64,000 nucleotides of DNA from Dermanyssus gallinae (lineage: Eukaryota; Arthropoda; Arachnida; Mesostigmata; Dermanyssidae). The stretch's first letter is position 1, and each line of letters starts with the position of its first letter. The notes under the pieces were generated by a model. It saw nothing but the letters and a program-made list of their open reading frames with translations. It did no database searches and was not told the origin of the DNA. The translations under genes were made by a program, and so were the position numbers. Location: the NCBI GenBank assembly GCA_003439945.1, contig QVRM01005597.1, forward strand, positions 455,001 through 519,000. The letters run 5' to 3'. Below, one piece after another: positions 46,455 through 56,799 of the stretch.

Positions 46455-47762
46455 CATGGCCGGAACAGTCAGAACGTAATTTGTTGTTTTTGCAGTCTTC
46501 TTGCGCTGCGTCAGCAAAACAATGAAAATTATGATTACAACACCAGCAATAGCGGCTCCAAGCGATATTAGGACTCGCTTGTTCGTCCAGAATTTTGGCG
46601 CGGGTATCGGAGCCGTTCGGCAAGGCGGAACGCTCGTTAGCGATGTCGTCGACGAGTCGGAAAGCATCGAAGAGGTCAGATCTAGCTGTGCCGATTTCGG
46701 CAGCGTGTAAAACAAGGGCGGCTCCATCACAGGTAACGACGGCCTACGTACGGCGACTTTAACAGTCGATTTTCGCTTAAATGGACGCGACAGTGGTCGG
46801 AACGGCCTAAACGACGGCGGCCTGCGGGCTCCACGCACTGACACCTTAGTCAAGTGCTCTGCAGTCCGGCGGATCTGAGCCGGCGCTGGCGAGGTTTCGG
46901 CAGCTGCTTCGGCCCGGCTGGGCAAAGGCGGTCGGACAACCTGCACCCGCGAAACGGTGCTCCGATGCTGGGTTAGACGATGAGGTTTCGTCTTATCCTC
47001 TTCTTCATGCCGTGTTTCCAGAGTATCTGGTGTCACGATTTCGGGCGGCTTGGATGGCGTCGTTTTTGTAGCAGCTGGACGCGTCCCCAAGCGGGACAGC
47101 GTTACGTCGTCGTGCGGCGTTGGCCTTTTGTGCAACGGTGTCGTAACATGCCGTTGCAACGTGCCGTATTGCGACGTGTGTTTCGAATCTTCTCGGCTGT
47201 CATCTTTGTCATCTGCTCTCCGCGCCGGTTTTCGCTCTCTCATCGCAAGCTCCCATCCCCCCATATCTTCGGAGAAGCCATCTTCCTCTTCAAACTCCCC
47301 TATCGACTCCTCGAACAGCCTTTGCGCCCGTTCGAAATCGTCTTCGTCCTCGTCAGAATCCCTAAATATCCATTCATAATACTCTTCAAATGCCCCTGTG
47401 TCCTCATCGAATGACCCTGTGCTCTTATCCTCCTTTTGTCGCGATGTGTGTTTCACCTCCTTCGAGTCGGATTCGTTACGAAGGGCGGTAAATGCGCTAG
47501 TGTTAGTCTCGTCTGTAGGTTCAGTCATTAGTGTTGTCTCTTCGGAGGATTCATCTTGGAATGCCGATTGCTCGTCACGATGACTGAGCGTGTCGCGTCT
47601 GGGCGACGTAGCGGCTTTACGTCCCCGGGTTCGACCAGGGACATTTTTCGTCGTATGCGCCGACGCTGCATCTGAACGCTTTATTGCACCTAACTTTACT
47701 TTAACAGTCTGGACGCCTCTCTTTGGTTTCACTTGACTCGACTTAACTTCGTTTTTGCTCAT
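46455..47762 (-). CDS. G4: intact 5' exon of a type II single-pass membrane protein
   Basis: ATGAGCAAAAACGAAG at 47,762 opens 436 codons to a donor (GCCATG followed by GTGAGT, phase 0). The tail is basic at first (Lys/Arg-rich, residues 1-60), then acidic (about 65-180, with DSDEDEDDFERAQRLFEE), then Arg/Pro/Thr-rich. A basic FWTNKRVL patch precedes one membrane segment (about 397-419) and the linker KKTAKTTNYVLTVPAM. The FxxxKRVL patch before the membrane matches FADKKVL of G3, and the start context matches G3 and G1. Sequence identity to the others is otherwise low, typical of fast-changing cytoplasmic tails. No signal peptide or catalytic motif is present. The ectodomain would have to be encoded by later exons, none of which I can identify. 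It could be an independent gene or an alternative first exon. Confidence 0.72.
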
Positions 47763-48899
47763 TGCTTACGCATATGGCGTAAAAATAAGTCACCAGCAGA
47801 AGCTAAATTCTTTATATGTGTATATATAGTCTTAAGACTGAAAACGATATGTTTATGTTTACTGTGGGGCATGTTTATGACGAATGCGATTATAACAATA
47901 CGTTTAGGTTGGGGTTTTTTTAACAATAGGTTTTAGGTGGCAGGTTTGTAGCGGCGGAGGCTTAGTTAGGCAGCCAAATTACTGTACACAGCTGTTCGGC
48001 GTGTTGCCAATCGCAACCACAAAGACCACCACAAAATCAAGTCTGGTTGTTGTTTGGTTCAAGATTCATTACTGAGCATAAGATATTGACCCATACGATT
48101 TTTTCCACCGTTGCTTTTCTGAGAAGGGTACAGGTTAACGCTAAAATGTTACAGCCGTTAAAACAGGTTAAGCAGCGAACTCAGACGAAACTGTTTGTGC
48201 ATCTGGCATCTGTCTATCGCCGTATACAGACTTAGAAGGGTAACATTGCAGGTCAATGCGTGAAAAATTGCTCAATCTCCGTTCAAACGCGTGCCAAGTA
48301 AATCTCGATGTTAAAGCCAACGGTGGTGGACAGCAAAGATGAGAGAAAAAGGTCACGAGGACGAAAGACGGCTGCGCCCAGCGGAAAAAACACAATGCAC
48401 ACCCTTCTGGGCACCGCTCGAGCACACTTATTTAAGATTATTCTGTGCCATCACGGTGTAAACCTAATGTAGATCAGCCTAATCAGGCCACTTTAGCGAG
48501 ACAAGACACTGGTTACCCAATGGGGAGAATGAGACACATAGAGAGATGGAAACGCCAGAAGATCTACGACAGGTTTGCCTATTAGGCGATACTACCTCCA
48601 ACATTGGGACTCTGTTAAGAAAACAGATCTCAATAATTTAGGTTTCTGTTTAGTAGGTTCGCTACCTAGCATCAGAGCAAAAATGAGCGGCGGCGTAAAA
48701 AGGTGGTCAAAACCTTTTAAGACGTCTTGCACGCACTTAAGGGCCATCGCGATGCCTAGGTTAGCGAATGACAACGCGGCGACAGCCCTTAAGTGTAACA
48801 GTAATTATACAATGTTTCAAATAAAATTTATTTAAGCACTTTAGTTGCACATCGATTTTCGGCGCCGGCTCAATTCGGCTACGGCAAAAAGGCGAAACC
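47763..48899. other. Upstream of G4, no gene recognised
   Basis: The G4 promoter should lie in the first few hundred bases. AT-rich TATATGTGTATATATAG near 47,812-47,828 is a possible but unconvincing TATA region about 50-65 bp above the start. No other feature recognised. Confidence 0.4.
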
Positions 48900-50165
48900 C
48901 TTGCCCGTGGGCAATGAACCAATGATGTAAGTGGAGGGTAGTGTGGGACTAAATGCCTAGGGAGAGAATAAGACTCGATCCAACCCGCGCGTCCTACCCA
49001 CCAAAAACAACTTATCCCACCCTCTCCTGATTTGGCGTTATAAACCATTACCTCGAGACCAGGAGAAAGGAGTTTCATGCTGCGACCCTCCCCTCAGTCT
49101 ACAATGTATGTCCCGAGCACGGAGTGGGTCTTGCCCGAGAGTGGACACGAAAGGTCCAGTGCTGAATCGCGGTCTGCGGCGATCCTCCTGTCGATTTTTT
49201 GGCGCAAATAGTTAGGTATAGCCCGTCTAGGTATAGAACTTTAGCGTGCCAGTTCGATGCCGACTTGACCATGTTAGCACCGATATTGACAGTCGACCTA
49301 CCTTTGTGGGCACAGGAGGAGCCTGTGTGGCAGACCGCGAGGGCCCCGCAATCATTTACAGTGTGTGCCGCGTCATCGGAGAATGCTGTGAGCACTTGCA
49401 CGGATTAATATGTCAACGTTCCCTTGATCTTATAGCAAGTTTTAAGGTCGTTGACTAGACCTCTTGTCCAGGCTTCTCTTGTATAGCTTCTTAACTGGTG
49501 GGTTGGACTACAAGCGCGCCAATGTGTCGAGGGAGTGCCCCGTGCCTGCGTCCAGGAAGTATCGCCGTCTGCCTTGCGCTTGCTTCATTCTCCGGCAAGT
49601 ATGTTCCAAGGGATCTGGCAGGCGAGCGCCAACAGAATGTTCCTCGAAATAGTCCGGGACGCCCGCGTGACCCGGATGGCCATCGCTCTTTGGGAGCTTC
49701 GTATGATGCGCCTCACCTTTGCGGTCCGCAACGCTATATCAGCCTATATGGACGCGGCATACAGAGCAATGGCCTCTGCCACGGCCAGCAGGGGCAGCTG
49801 CTTGCTGCGCGTTGCGTCCCCTCGCGGGAAGGACGCGTGCAAGTTTCGTGAATACCTTCATGACCTTCTAGATTTTGCAGGTTGAGTAAAACATAATTGC
49901 TCGTCTTAAGTGTCTGTTGCTGTGCTCTTGTATGCTAATCGGAGCACTCGTTCGGCGGCGTCAAGAGTCTATTGGCTCGTGCGAAAGTTGTTTCTGCTGT
50001 CTGACAGCTCGGCTTTTTCCTCAATGCCTTCGTTCAGGCGTCTTATTAGCACATTTTTAAACAGTTTACTTATTGTGTTGAGTAGACATATGGGGCGATA
50101 GATTGAAGACGATGCTGCATTAAGTTTCGGTCGCGCTTCCACTGGGTTGAAAAACGACTGTCCTA
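48900..50165 (-). mobile_element. R1-like LINE (family R), internally deleted, with 3' hairpin
   Basis: Minus-strand pieces in order from 50,165: SSIYRPICLLNTISKLFKNV and LIRRLNEGIEEKAEL, which are early reverse-transcriptase blocks, then LDAAERVLRLA. After a jump over the catalytic core, SSQRAMAIRVTRASRTIS and ACQIPWNILAGE match AAQRGMAIRVCRAYC and RQLPWDLLARER of the 10.9-kb copy. A degenerate zinc-finger-like end (SDDAAHTVNDC, 49.36 kb) follows. The 3' UTR carries the family hairpin with a loop of about 50 bases (49,008 to 48,940). Core motifs A to C are lost, so the copy is dead. Confidence 0.8.
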
Positions 50166-50190
50166 AAGGAGGCGTGTAAAAAGCAAAGCG

Positions 50191-50236
<46 letters not shown>
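50191..50236. repeat. TA microsatellite
   Basis: An almost pure (TA)n run directly before the mariner-like relic. Mariner elements insert at TA dinucleotides, so the run may have been the target. Confidence 0.9.
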
Positions 50237-50239
<3 letters not shown>

Positions 50240-50960
50240 CAGGTAGTTCAACAGAATTCGAATCTTGGGGCGCTTTCACGCTATTGGAAACGGCAACTTT
50301 TCGACTGCTAGCAGTCAAAATATTCTGGTGATTGGCCATTGCGATTTCGTTTTATCGCTTTTCCCGTGCGACGTATCGGCGTGATTTTGAAAAATTGAGA
50401 AAAAAGAGTTTGAGTGGTTATCAAGCATTTTCATTTTAAAGGTTGGAATGCGATCCAAGTGAAAACTGAGTTAGACGAGGTGTACGGTGACTCTGCGCCA
50501 TGTTTTGCCACTGCTTCCAACTGGATTAATGAGTTAAAAAGAGGTCGCAGGAGCACCGACGATGAACTACGTTCAGGACGCCCAAAAACGGCAACTGATG
50601 AGGAAAACGTGGAAAAAGTGCGGAAAATCGTTGCCGCAGACAAGCGAGTAAACATTAGGGAGATAGCGGAGGCCTTGGAGATCAGTTTGGGTAGTGTGCA
50701 TTTCATCCTGCACGAGAACCTGAAGATGAAAAAGCTCAGAGCAAAATGGGTGCCGCATGTGCTCCACCAAGGCCAAAAAGACGCGCGTGTTTTCGCTTCA
50801 CAGCGAAATTTGGCCTAAATGTCGAAAAATCCGATTCTTTAATATGCATTCCGACGATAGAGATTTGAATCTTGTTTGTTATCATGCCTACCCTTGAACA
50901 GAAAAGAATGCCTGGCGAAATGCTGGACTTTAGGCATCCGCCCCCTGTTTATAATTTCAT
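50240..50960 (+). mobile_element. Mariner-family transposase relic
   Basis: An open frame (50,414-50,818) gives the N-terminal DNA-binding half of a mariner transposase. It contains VKTELDEVYGDSAPCFAT, NWINELKRGRRSTDDELRSG, RPKTATDEENVEKVRKIV, REIAEALEISLGSVHFIL and MKKLRAKWVPHVL: two helix-turn-helix motifs with the GRPKT minor-groove linker between them. It stops before the DD34D catalytic half. Faint later similarity is possible near 50,890-50,940 (EQKRMPGEMLDFRHPPP). Terminal inverted repeats were not identified, and the catalytic domain is missing or unrecognisable, so it is inactive. The open N-terminal half is unusually well kept. Confidence 0.85.
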
Positions 50961-52025
50961 TAAAGAAGCCACACAAACTTTCTGGCATGAGGCGGAGTGA
51001 CTATATCTAATGCTCATAGCAAACCTGAACGGGTCCTGGGTTTTTTTCTCTTCGGGAATGATCGTAGGATCTGGCACACTTCCTCCACCCCGAAAGGTAG
51101 ATTCATGTTGTGCTGTTCCAGCGTCAGCGGATGTTGTGGAGATTGGAGATAGGGCCGCAACGTCACAATTGAATAAGAGACTAGTTAGGTGACTCTTTAC
51201 CTGTCCGTCACTAAGCGGGTTCACCGCCCTATGAGGTCGTACGATGTAAGATAAGGGATCTCGTTCTGCTCTTTTGAGCAGTCGTTCCTCCCGCCTCCGT
51301 TCCCTTTTATAGTCATAGCAGAGTCTATAATAAGCCTTTCAATACTCAAAGTAGTCCCGCCTGGCTTGCAGCGATGATCGTGCACTTCCTCTTGCTTGGT
51401 GCAGGAGTCCGAGCACTTCACCGTGGGCGAGGTAGCAAGCTCGTGAGCACCACGGACATGATATTTTCTGCCATAACCTTTTCCACTTCACTGCACTTCT
51501 TATCGTCCTCTCCCGTTGGTCACAGGTGGTATCGTTGTTAGGGCTTACCTCAAGGCCGCCCACGGCTCTGTCAAATATATATATATATATATAGTTTGGA
51601 AAAGGACACTTGTCTGGAACGCTACCGTGACTGACTTGACACTTTGCCCAGGTGGTCGATAGCAGGCTTGAACCCAGAGCTGAGGTAGTTTGTCGTCACG
51701 TTTACTGGGGGACAATTGTTTGCACCCATTATGAGTTAAATAGTTATATGCTACTTCTCATTGTATTTAATCGTATGCCAGATTTATACAAGGAATTGAC
51801 GATTGTAAGTGTTTTTGTCGTAACGGGAATACAATAACTTATATTTTAAAAAAATTGAAACGAAACAAGAGTACATGAAGTTCAAAGAATGATAATGTTA
51901 CATGATTGATACCAACAATAACGATAAATACTAGAATGATTCGAAAAGCTAAAATGGTGGCTAGACACGACGTGCTTGTCCACCTAGCTTCCAAATACTA
52001 GTAACTTCAAGAATATTCATCCCCA

Positions 52026-52061
<36 letters not shown>

Positions 52062-52110
52062 CTCAAATGTTAATACAAAATTCAATTAAAACGCAGTTGA
52101 CAGAAAATTT
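50961..52110. other. No supported gene; candidate TATA box
   Basis: A minus-strand CTATAAAAGGGAACGG (around 51,312 to 51,297) resembles the core of an LTR or host promoter, but no paired LTR or coding sequence was found. TA runs lie at 51,573-51,591 and 52,029-52,058. No gene recognised. Confidence 0.35.
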
Positions 52111-52119
52111 AACATTAAA

Positions 52120-52914
52120 ATTAAACCCCCAAGGCCAGTGAGCAAAGTAGTTTTGGGACAGGTTTTTTTTTATGTCGGACAGGAAAAAACAAGAATGACA
52201 AATAACGTCCAGGATAGAATATACACAATAGATGAAATGGACACTGCGTTTCAAGCGCTATTTTTCACGACTAGCGTAAACAGAATAGAAAGTTCAATAA
52301 CTAGCACGGAGGTCATAAGCATAGCAGATGAGATCGAAGGCGTGGTAAAAAAAAATTAAATTAAAACGGCGTGTGGTCTTTACGGGATTTCGGTAGCCAT
52401 TATCCAGGCGTTGAGAAAGGAGTACGTGTATTATCTGACGAAGCAATTTAATATTATATTTAGATGGGGCAGACTCCCGGAGGATTGGCGCAAGGGAAGA
52501 GTTTCTTTTCTTCCCAGGGAGGACGTAGATAATGACACTCTACAAAATAGGCGACCAATCACAATTACACCTAAAACGTATTGAATATTTATGCAGGCGT
52601 TTAAGAGTAGAGTGCAGAGTATTCAGGAGACAAGTAAGAAAATAAGAGAATGGCAGTGCGGATTTAGGAAAGGGTATAGGTTAGATGATCATATTTTTCA
52701 TTAAGTCAGGTTGTGGAAACATCGAGATTGCGGAAACAAGGGTATGTGGCAGGATTTTTAGATCTTAAAAAGCCTATGATATGGTAAACAGAACAAAGTT
52801 GTATCAAATTTTGTTGACGGAGGGTTTTGAGAGAAGCTGGATGGAACTTCTAGAAGAAATTTACAGGAGTAACACGGTAAGAATAATAATAGCCAAACAT
52901 TTTAAGGAATTTAT
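52120..52914 (+). mobile_element. LINE A, left part (linker and early reverse transcriptase)
   Basis: Plus-strand pieces: IYTIDEMDTAFQALFF and ISIADEIEGVVKK, YGISVAIIQALRKEYVYYL, RLPEDWRKGRVSFLPRED, NRRPITITPKTY, WQCGFRKGYRLDDHIFH, GFLDLKKPYDMVNRTKLYQI and WMELLEEIYRSNTVRI. These are the ordered N-terminal blocks of a non-LTR reverse transcriptase, including the palm motif A region. Stops and small frameshifts show it is dead. It is cut at 52,914 in the block before the RQG motif, which reappears at about 56,800. Confidence 0.8.
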
Positions 52915-53473
52915 TTAAGGATGATTACGACCAAATCATAGAAAAACTGACACTTGTACTATGGAAACATATATTCTCAAACTGTGATACCGTAGATGAT
53001 ATGTACAATTGTTTTGTTTATCAGATGCACGCTGTGATCAAGGAATTTATTCCCAAACGCACCGACAGGTCTAAAAATAACGCTAGACTTCGAAGGTATA
53101 TCTCTAGTCTAGAATCACTTATTGAAAATGACGCGAGTCCGCGGTATGCGACCAAACTGCGTAAGACAAGCAGAAAGCTTCGGGTATTGGAAGAATCCAA
53201 TCTCGATTTTAACGATTTTAAGTCGTTTTTTAGGTATGCCAATTAACGCTTAACGGGAAAAGAGGACATAACGGCACTAAAAACAAGTAATGCGATTATC
53301 ACTGATGACATCTCTAAAGCAGATTCCTTCAAAGATTTATTTTCCTCTGTTTACGTGGCTCAAGCAGATTCAACGAAAGCACTTATCTTCTCCTCGCCAA
53401 TGTCATCAAGGTGTCCGTATTTGTTTGTGTCAGAATATAATATCTTAACGAAAGTAAATCAACTTCCATTTAA
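52915..53473 (+). mobile_element. CR1/Jockey-like LINE, left part (endonuclease-RT linker)
   Basis: Plus-strand frames give YDQIIEKLTLVLWKHIFSNC, VIKEFIPKRTDRSKNNARLR and EESNLDFNDFKSFFR, then DISKADSFKDLFSSVYVAQA. This is the linker between endonuclease and reverse transcriptase typical of CR1/Jockey elements. It is 5'-truncated at 52,915 and broken at 53,473 by the family B insertion. Its continuation starts at 54,624. Confidence 0.75.
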
Positions 53474-54623
53474 CATACATATTGTTTATTTCGCAATAAT
53501 TTTGCATTTCAAGATGGTACATAAATACAATACAATCATCATTATATACAATTTTAACACTTTAGCGACCGTCCCACCGGGCAAGAAAGTGCAAAGACCG
53601 CCGATGCGACTGGCAGCTCGCTGCGTGGTATTTAGCGCATACCTGCGAGCAGAACCGGCAACGACATTGATCGCCAACTTGGTGAAATCCTTGAGTTGAA
53701 CACACCAAGTGATGATAGCCATGTACAATGTACCTTGTGTACACGTGCCGGCTAGTGCATGCCATTCCCTCCCAAAGCTCCCTGGTGAGGTACACATCTA
53801 ACTGCGCTACCTCAGCCGAGGCCTCGGTCACTTTTCCCTGCCACTCCAACAAAAATTGTTGAAGTGGCATTGTAATAGGTGACTTAAGCCTGACTCTGAT
53901 TATTTCCACTGCCGGTCCGCAACCCGCTAGCAGGTACACAAAGCGATTCCTTGCCGTGCGCGGCAAGCAAAGAACGCGCTTCATATATATTGTGAAGCAT
54001 CTTTCTAGCTGCGCAAAATTTGCGGCGGAAAGATGGCCCCACACCCTGCCAAGGCTGTAGCTCAACATTGGCACAATCTTAAGCTCAAAAAGACGCAATG
54101 CAGCACTCAGAGACAGTCGTCGAAGATCTCTCACCTCTGTGTGAATAGAGGCAATAGCCGCCCGACACCTGTCGCCGATGTGCTTGGTAAAGGTCGTTCC
54201 CGTATAGTGCAGTCTCAGACCCAAATACGGGAAGGAGTTGACAAACTCCAGCGGTTGGCCACAGCAGGGTATTACGCCTGCTGCAGCCAATCGACCCCCA
54301 CGGCGAAACTTAATGGCTTTCGTCTTCCGCGAATTTATTTGTAGGCCCCTACGGTGAAGGTAACCTTCTACGTCGCCGACAATACGACGAATGGCACCGC
54401 GGTCCCGGTGGGCCACTACTATGTCATCCGCGTACATAACAACGACGGCGTTTCTAAACTCCTTCCGTTTCTAAACGTGGCGGGCTAGGTCTGCAATGAG
54501 CAAAGAGAAGGCTAGGCAACTGAGAGGGTCCCCTTGAGGGGTCCCTACGTTTTGCCTCAGCTGCAAGGTGTCTTCTTTGCTGAAGACCGCCTTGAAGTAA
54601 ACATAAGGGGCGAAGACACCTTG
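53474..54623 (-). mobile_element. Family B LINE copy with target-site duplication and 5' inversion
   Basis: The insertion is flanked by an exact 14-bp direct repeat, CAACTTCCATTTAA, at 53,460-53,473 and 54,624-54,637. The minus strand carries GTPQGDPLSCLAFSLLIADL, MYADDIVVAHRD (catalytic motif C), FPYLGLRLHYTG, LRLFELKIVPMLSYSL and a Cys-rich C-terminus (CRCRFCSQVCAKYHAASC). One frame is open for 291 codons (54,437 to 53,562), so this copy is rather young. The 3' UTR ends with AATAAA just before 53,474. The 5' end is truncated within the reverse transcriptase, and its last 48 bases are inverted. An RTE-like clade is my impression only. Confidence 0.88.
54576..54623 (+). mobile_element. Inverted 5' segment of the family B copy (twin priming)
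   Basis: This 48-bp segment reads on the plus strand as element coding sequence (AEDRLEVNIRGEDTL), matching the minus-strand AENRSNVNIRQVHL of the 43.6-kb copy. It is therefore inverted relative to the rest of the insertion. The 13-bp end GAAGACACCTTGC (54,612-54,624) repeats, inverted, the start of the main part (54,563-54,575). The inverted piece abuts the target-site duplication, as in twin-primed LINE insertions. Confidence 0.8.
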
Positions 54624-55790
54624 CAACTTCCATTTAAATGTAGCCTCACCTCAGACTGTATTCCTCCATTATTTTATACAAAAATGGCGCATGTTATAAA
54701 TGGGCCACTCTCATTAATTTATCTTCGAAGATGGTGTTGTGCCTGATTTTTTTCCGACAATCCGTAATTACGCCTGTACATAATGAGGGATCTAAGTCGA
54801 ATGTTGATAACTATAGACCTGTGGCACAATTATCAATAGCGTCTATATGATTTGAAAAATTGCTTGCGGATCATATATTTATTTAACTTTATGCAGTCAG
54901 AGAGTGCTTGACGAGCATAAACATGGCTTTAATAAGGGCAAATCCACAGCAACGCAACTAGTTGAAATGGTCTAAGACAGGGCCATTTTTATTAACAACA
55001 AGAAAGCATTTGATTGTATTTACTTTGATTTTTCTAAAGCATTTGACAGAGTAAACCATTTTAAACTTTTACTGAAACTAATTGATCTAAATATAGACAA
55101 GCACACTGCTCTATGGATATTACGTTATCTAACGAATCGGAGGTTTTGTGTGCAGATTAACAACAGTTTTAGACGGCATGGGGTGTGTTCTTCGGGCGTG
55201 CCTCAGGGATCATGTCTAGGCCCACTATTATTCCGTTTATTCGTTTTAGATATGTGCGTTTTAGATTAAAAATGTTATACTCGAAACCCTCAAGCACAAA
55301 CTCTACGCAGATGATCTTAAACTTTATGGGCCATACGGCACAAAGGCCGAAAGGGAGATATTACACAGAACAATTGACTTCATATCCGATTGATACGCCA
55401 AAAGTGATATGATAATTTCGGTCCCTAAATGCGCCGTTGTATGTCTGAAAGAGGACTACGTTTACACACTTGATGGACAAGAGATACCCAGAGTAAAAAG
55501 CATTTGCGATCTTGGGGTAACGATAACACCGGAGCTAGATTTTAACATTCACATCACGCAAACTATTTAATGTGCTAGTTGTATATGTAATATGATATTT
55601 TGTTGTTTTATTATTGAATGTCCAATGTTCTCTATCCGTCTTTATAATAGCCTTGTAGAAGAAACATATTGATGCAATTAAAAAAGTTCAGTCTAAATTC
55701 CTTCGGCGTGTTGCATTGAGAAAGAAGGTAGAGCAGTCTCGACTTACTACCTATATCAGAACGACACTCGAGAGCAGATTTTAAAATGTA
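54624..55790 (+). mobile_element. CR1/Jockey-like LINE, right part (reverse transcriptase)
   Basis: Continues the element broken at 53,473. Plus-strand blocks in order: IPPLFYTKMAHVINGPLSLI, VDNYRPVAQLS, HKHGFNKGKSTATQLVEM, YFDFSKAFDRVNHFKLLLKL (palm motif A), SSGVPQGSCLGPLLF (motif B), KLYADDLKLYG (catalytic motif C), VKSICDLGVTITPELDFNIH (thumb) and KKVQSKFLRRVALRKK (C-terminal end). There are frequent stops and frameshifts. Together with 52.9-53.5 kb this is most of a reverse-transcriptase ORF; the endonuclease is gone. Confidence 0.85.
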
Positions 55791-55799
55791 CACACGAAT

Positions 55800-56740
55800 C
55801 TCTCAGTCGAATAGACTTCCCATCTTTTTGATTATTCGCCACAACAATCTGCGCAATACTCAAACCATATCATCAAAAATTGTTGCACGATCTGACCGAA
55901 TCAGCAATATGTTTTCGTGGCCCATGGCGAGAATGTTGAGAACCATGAACAAGTCGTTCAGTTTATTCACCATATCGTTGGTAGTTACAAGGTATTTGCA
56001 CTGGTTATAGTTCAGTGTTTCAACTAAGCAGGTAATTCACACGTTCCTGCAGTGATTGTGCGTCGATTGACGCGCATCGTGTCAAGTGGTAGCGGTCGAT
56101 GTCACATTCTCTACAAATTTACACACACATTCGGTGAACGCTGGTCCTTCTGTACAGTTCTGCATTACAAAATTAATGTTTCTTTTTTTTCTAAACTCTT
56201 GGTATCGGTCCAGCACATTTGCACTAAATGGTATTCCGTCGGATATGAGGTCCTCCGTAAAGGTTCTCTCTCGACATAGTGCTAGTGTCACCGATGCGTT
56301 CCTAGGTAGTCCAAGTACACGCTGAATAAAGCAATTTTTAACTCGGTCGATGTCCTTGAGGTCTGTCAGCCTAAGATGAGGCGCGATCATTTGTAAGCTA
56401 TATCGGAGGATTGATGCGATCTTTATCTTGAATAGGTTAACGGCAATCTTTAGGTCTGTGTCACGAAGTTCTTCAAGATGCATTATAGCTGCCGTTGCTT
56501 TGGCCCGTTTTTCTTCTATGTGCCTCCCAAACGGGAGTCTTGAAATTAATGGGCCATACAGCACAATAAGTTCAAGACTGTAAATACTCCCAAATATGGA
56601 AAATAACTTACTAGCTCTACAGGGATGCTGTTTATTTTTGTACGGCGATCTGCAATGGCATATGCTCCTCCACGATTGTCCATGAACTACTGATATATTA
56701 TGTATTGTGTTATTAGATATATCACGCAATGGTACTATTG
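55800..56740 (-). mobile_element. LINE D, reverse-transcriptase C-terminus
   Basis: A 215-codon minus frame (56,729 to 56,082) contains IEEKRAKATAAIMHLEELRD, LKIAVNLFKIKIASILRYSL, NCFIQRVLGLPRNASVTLAL and CVCKFVENVTSTATT. These are thumb and C-terminal zinc-finger-like features of a non-LTR element, ordered as in family B but clearly distinct in sequence. The frame seems to continue in pieces to about 55,860 (LMFMVLNIL-type hydrophobic segment; the exact end is uncertain). Catalytic motifs lie upstream and are absent. Confidence 0.68.
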
Positions 56741-56799
56741 CGCCCTATTATATTGTTTTATTATTATACAGGGGTTATCTTGAATTGAATTGAGTTTAT

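Noticed and set aside
51297..51312. LTR retrotransposon promoter
   Set aside because: A TATAAAAGG motif is present but no second LTR, primer-binding site or gag/pol sequence was found nearby.
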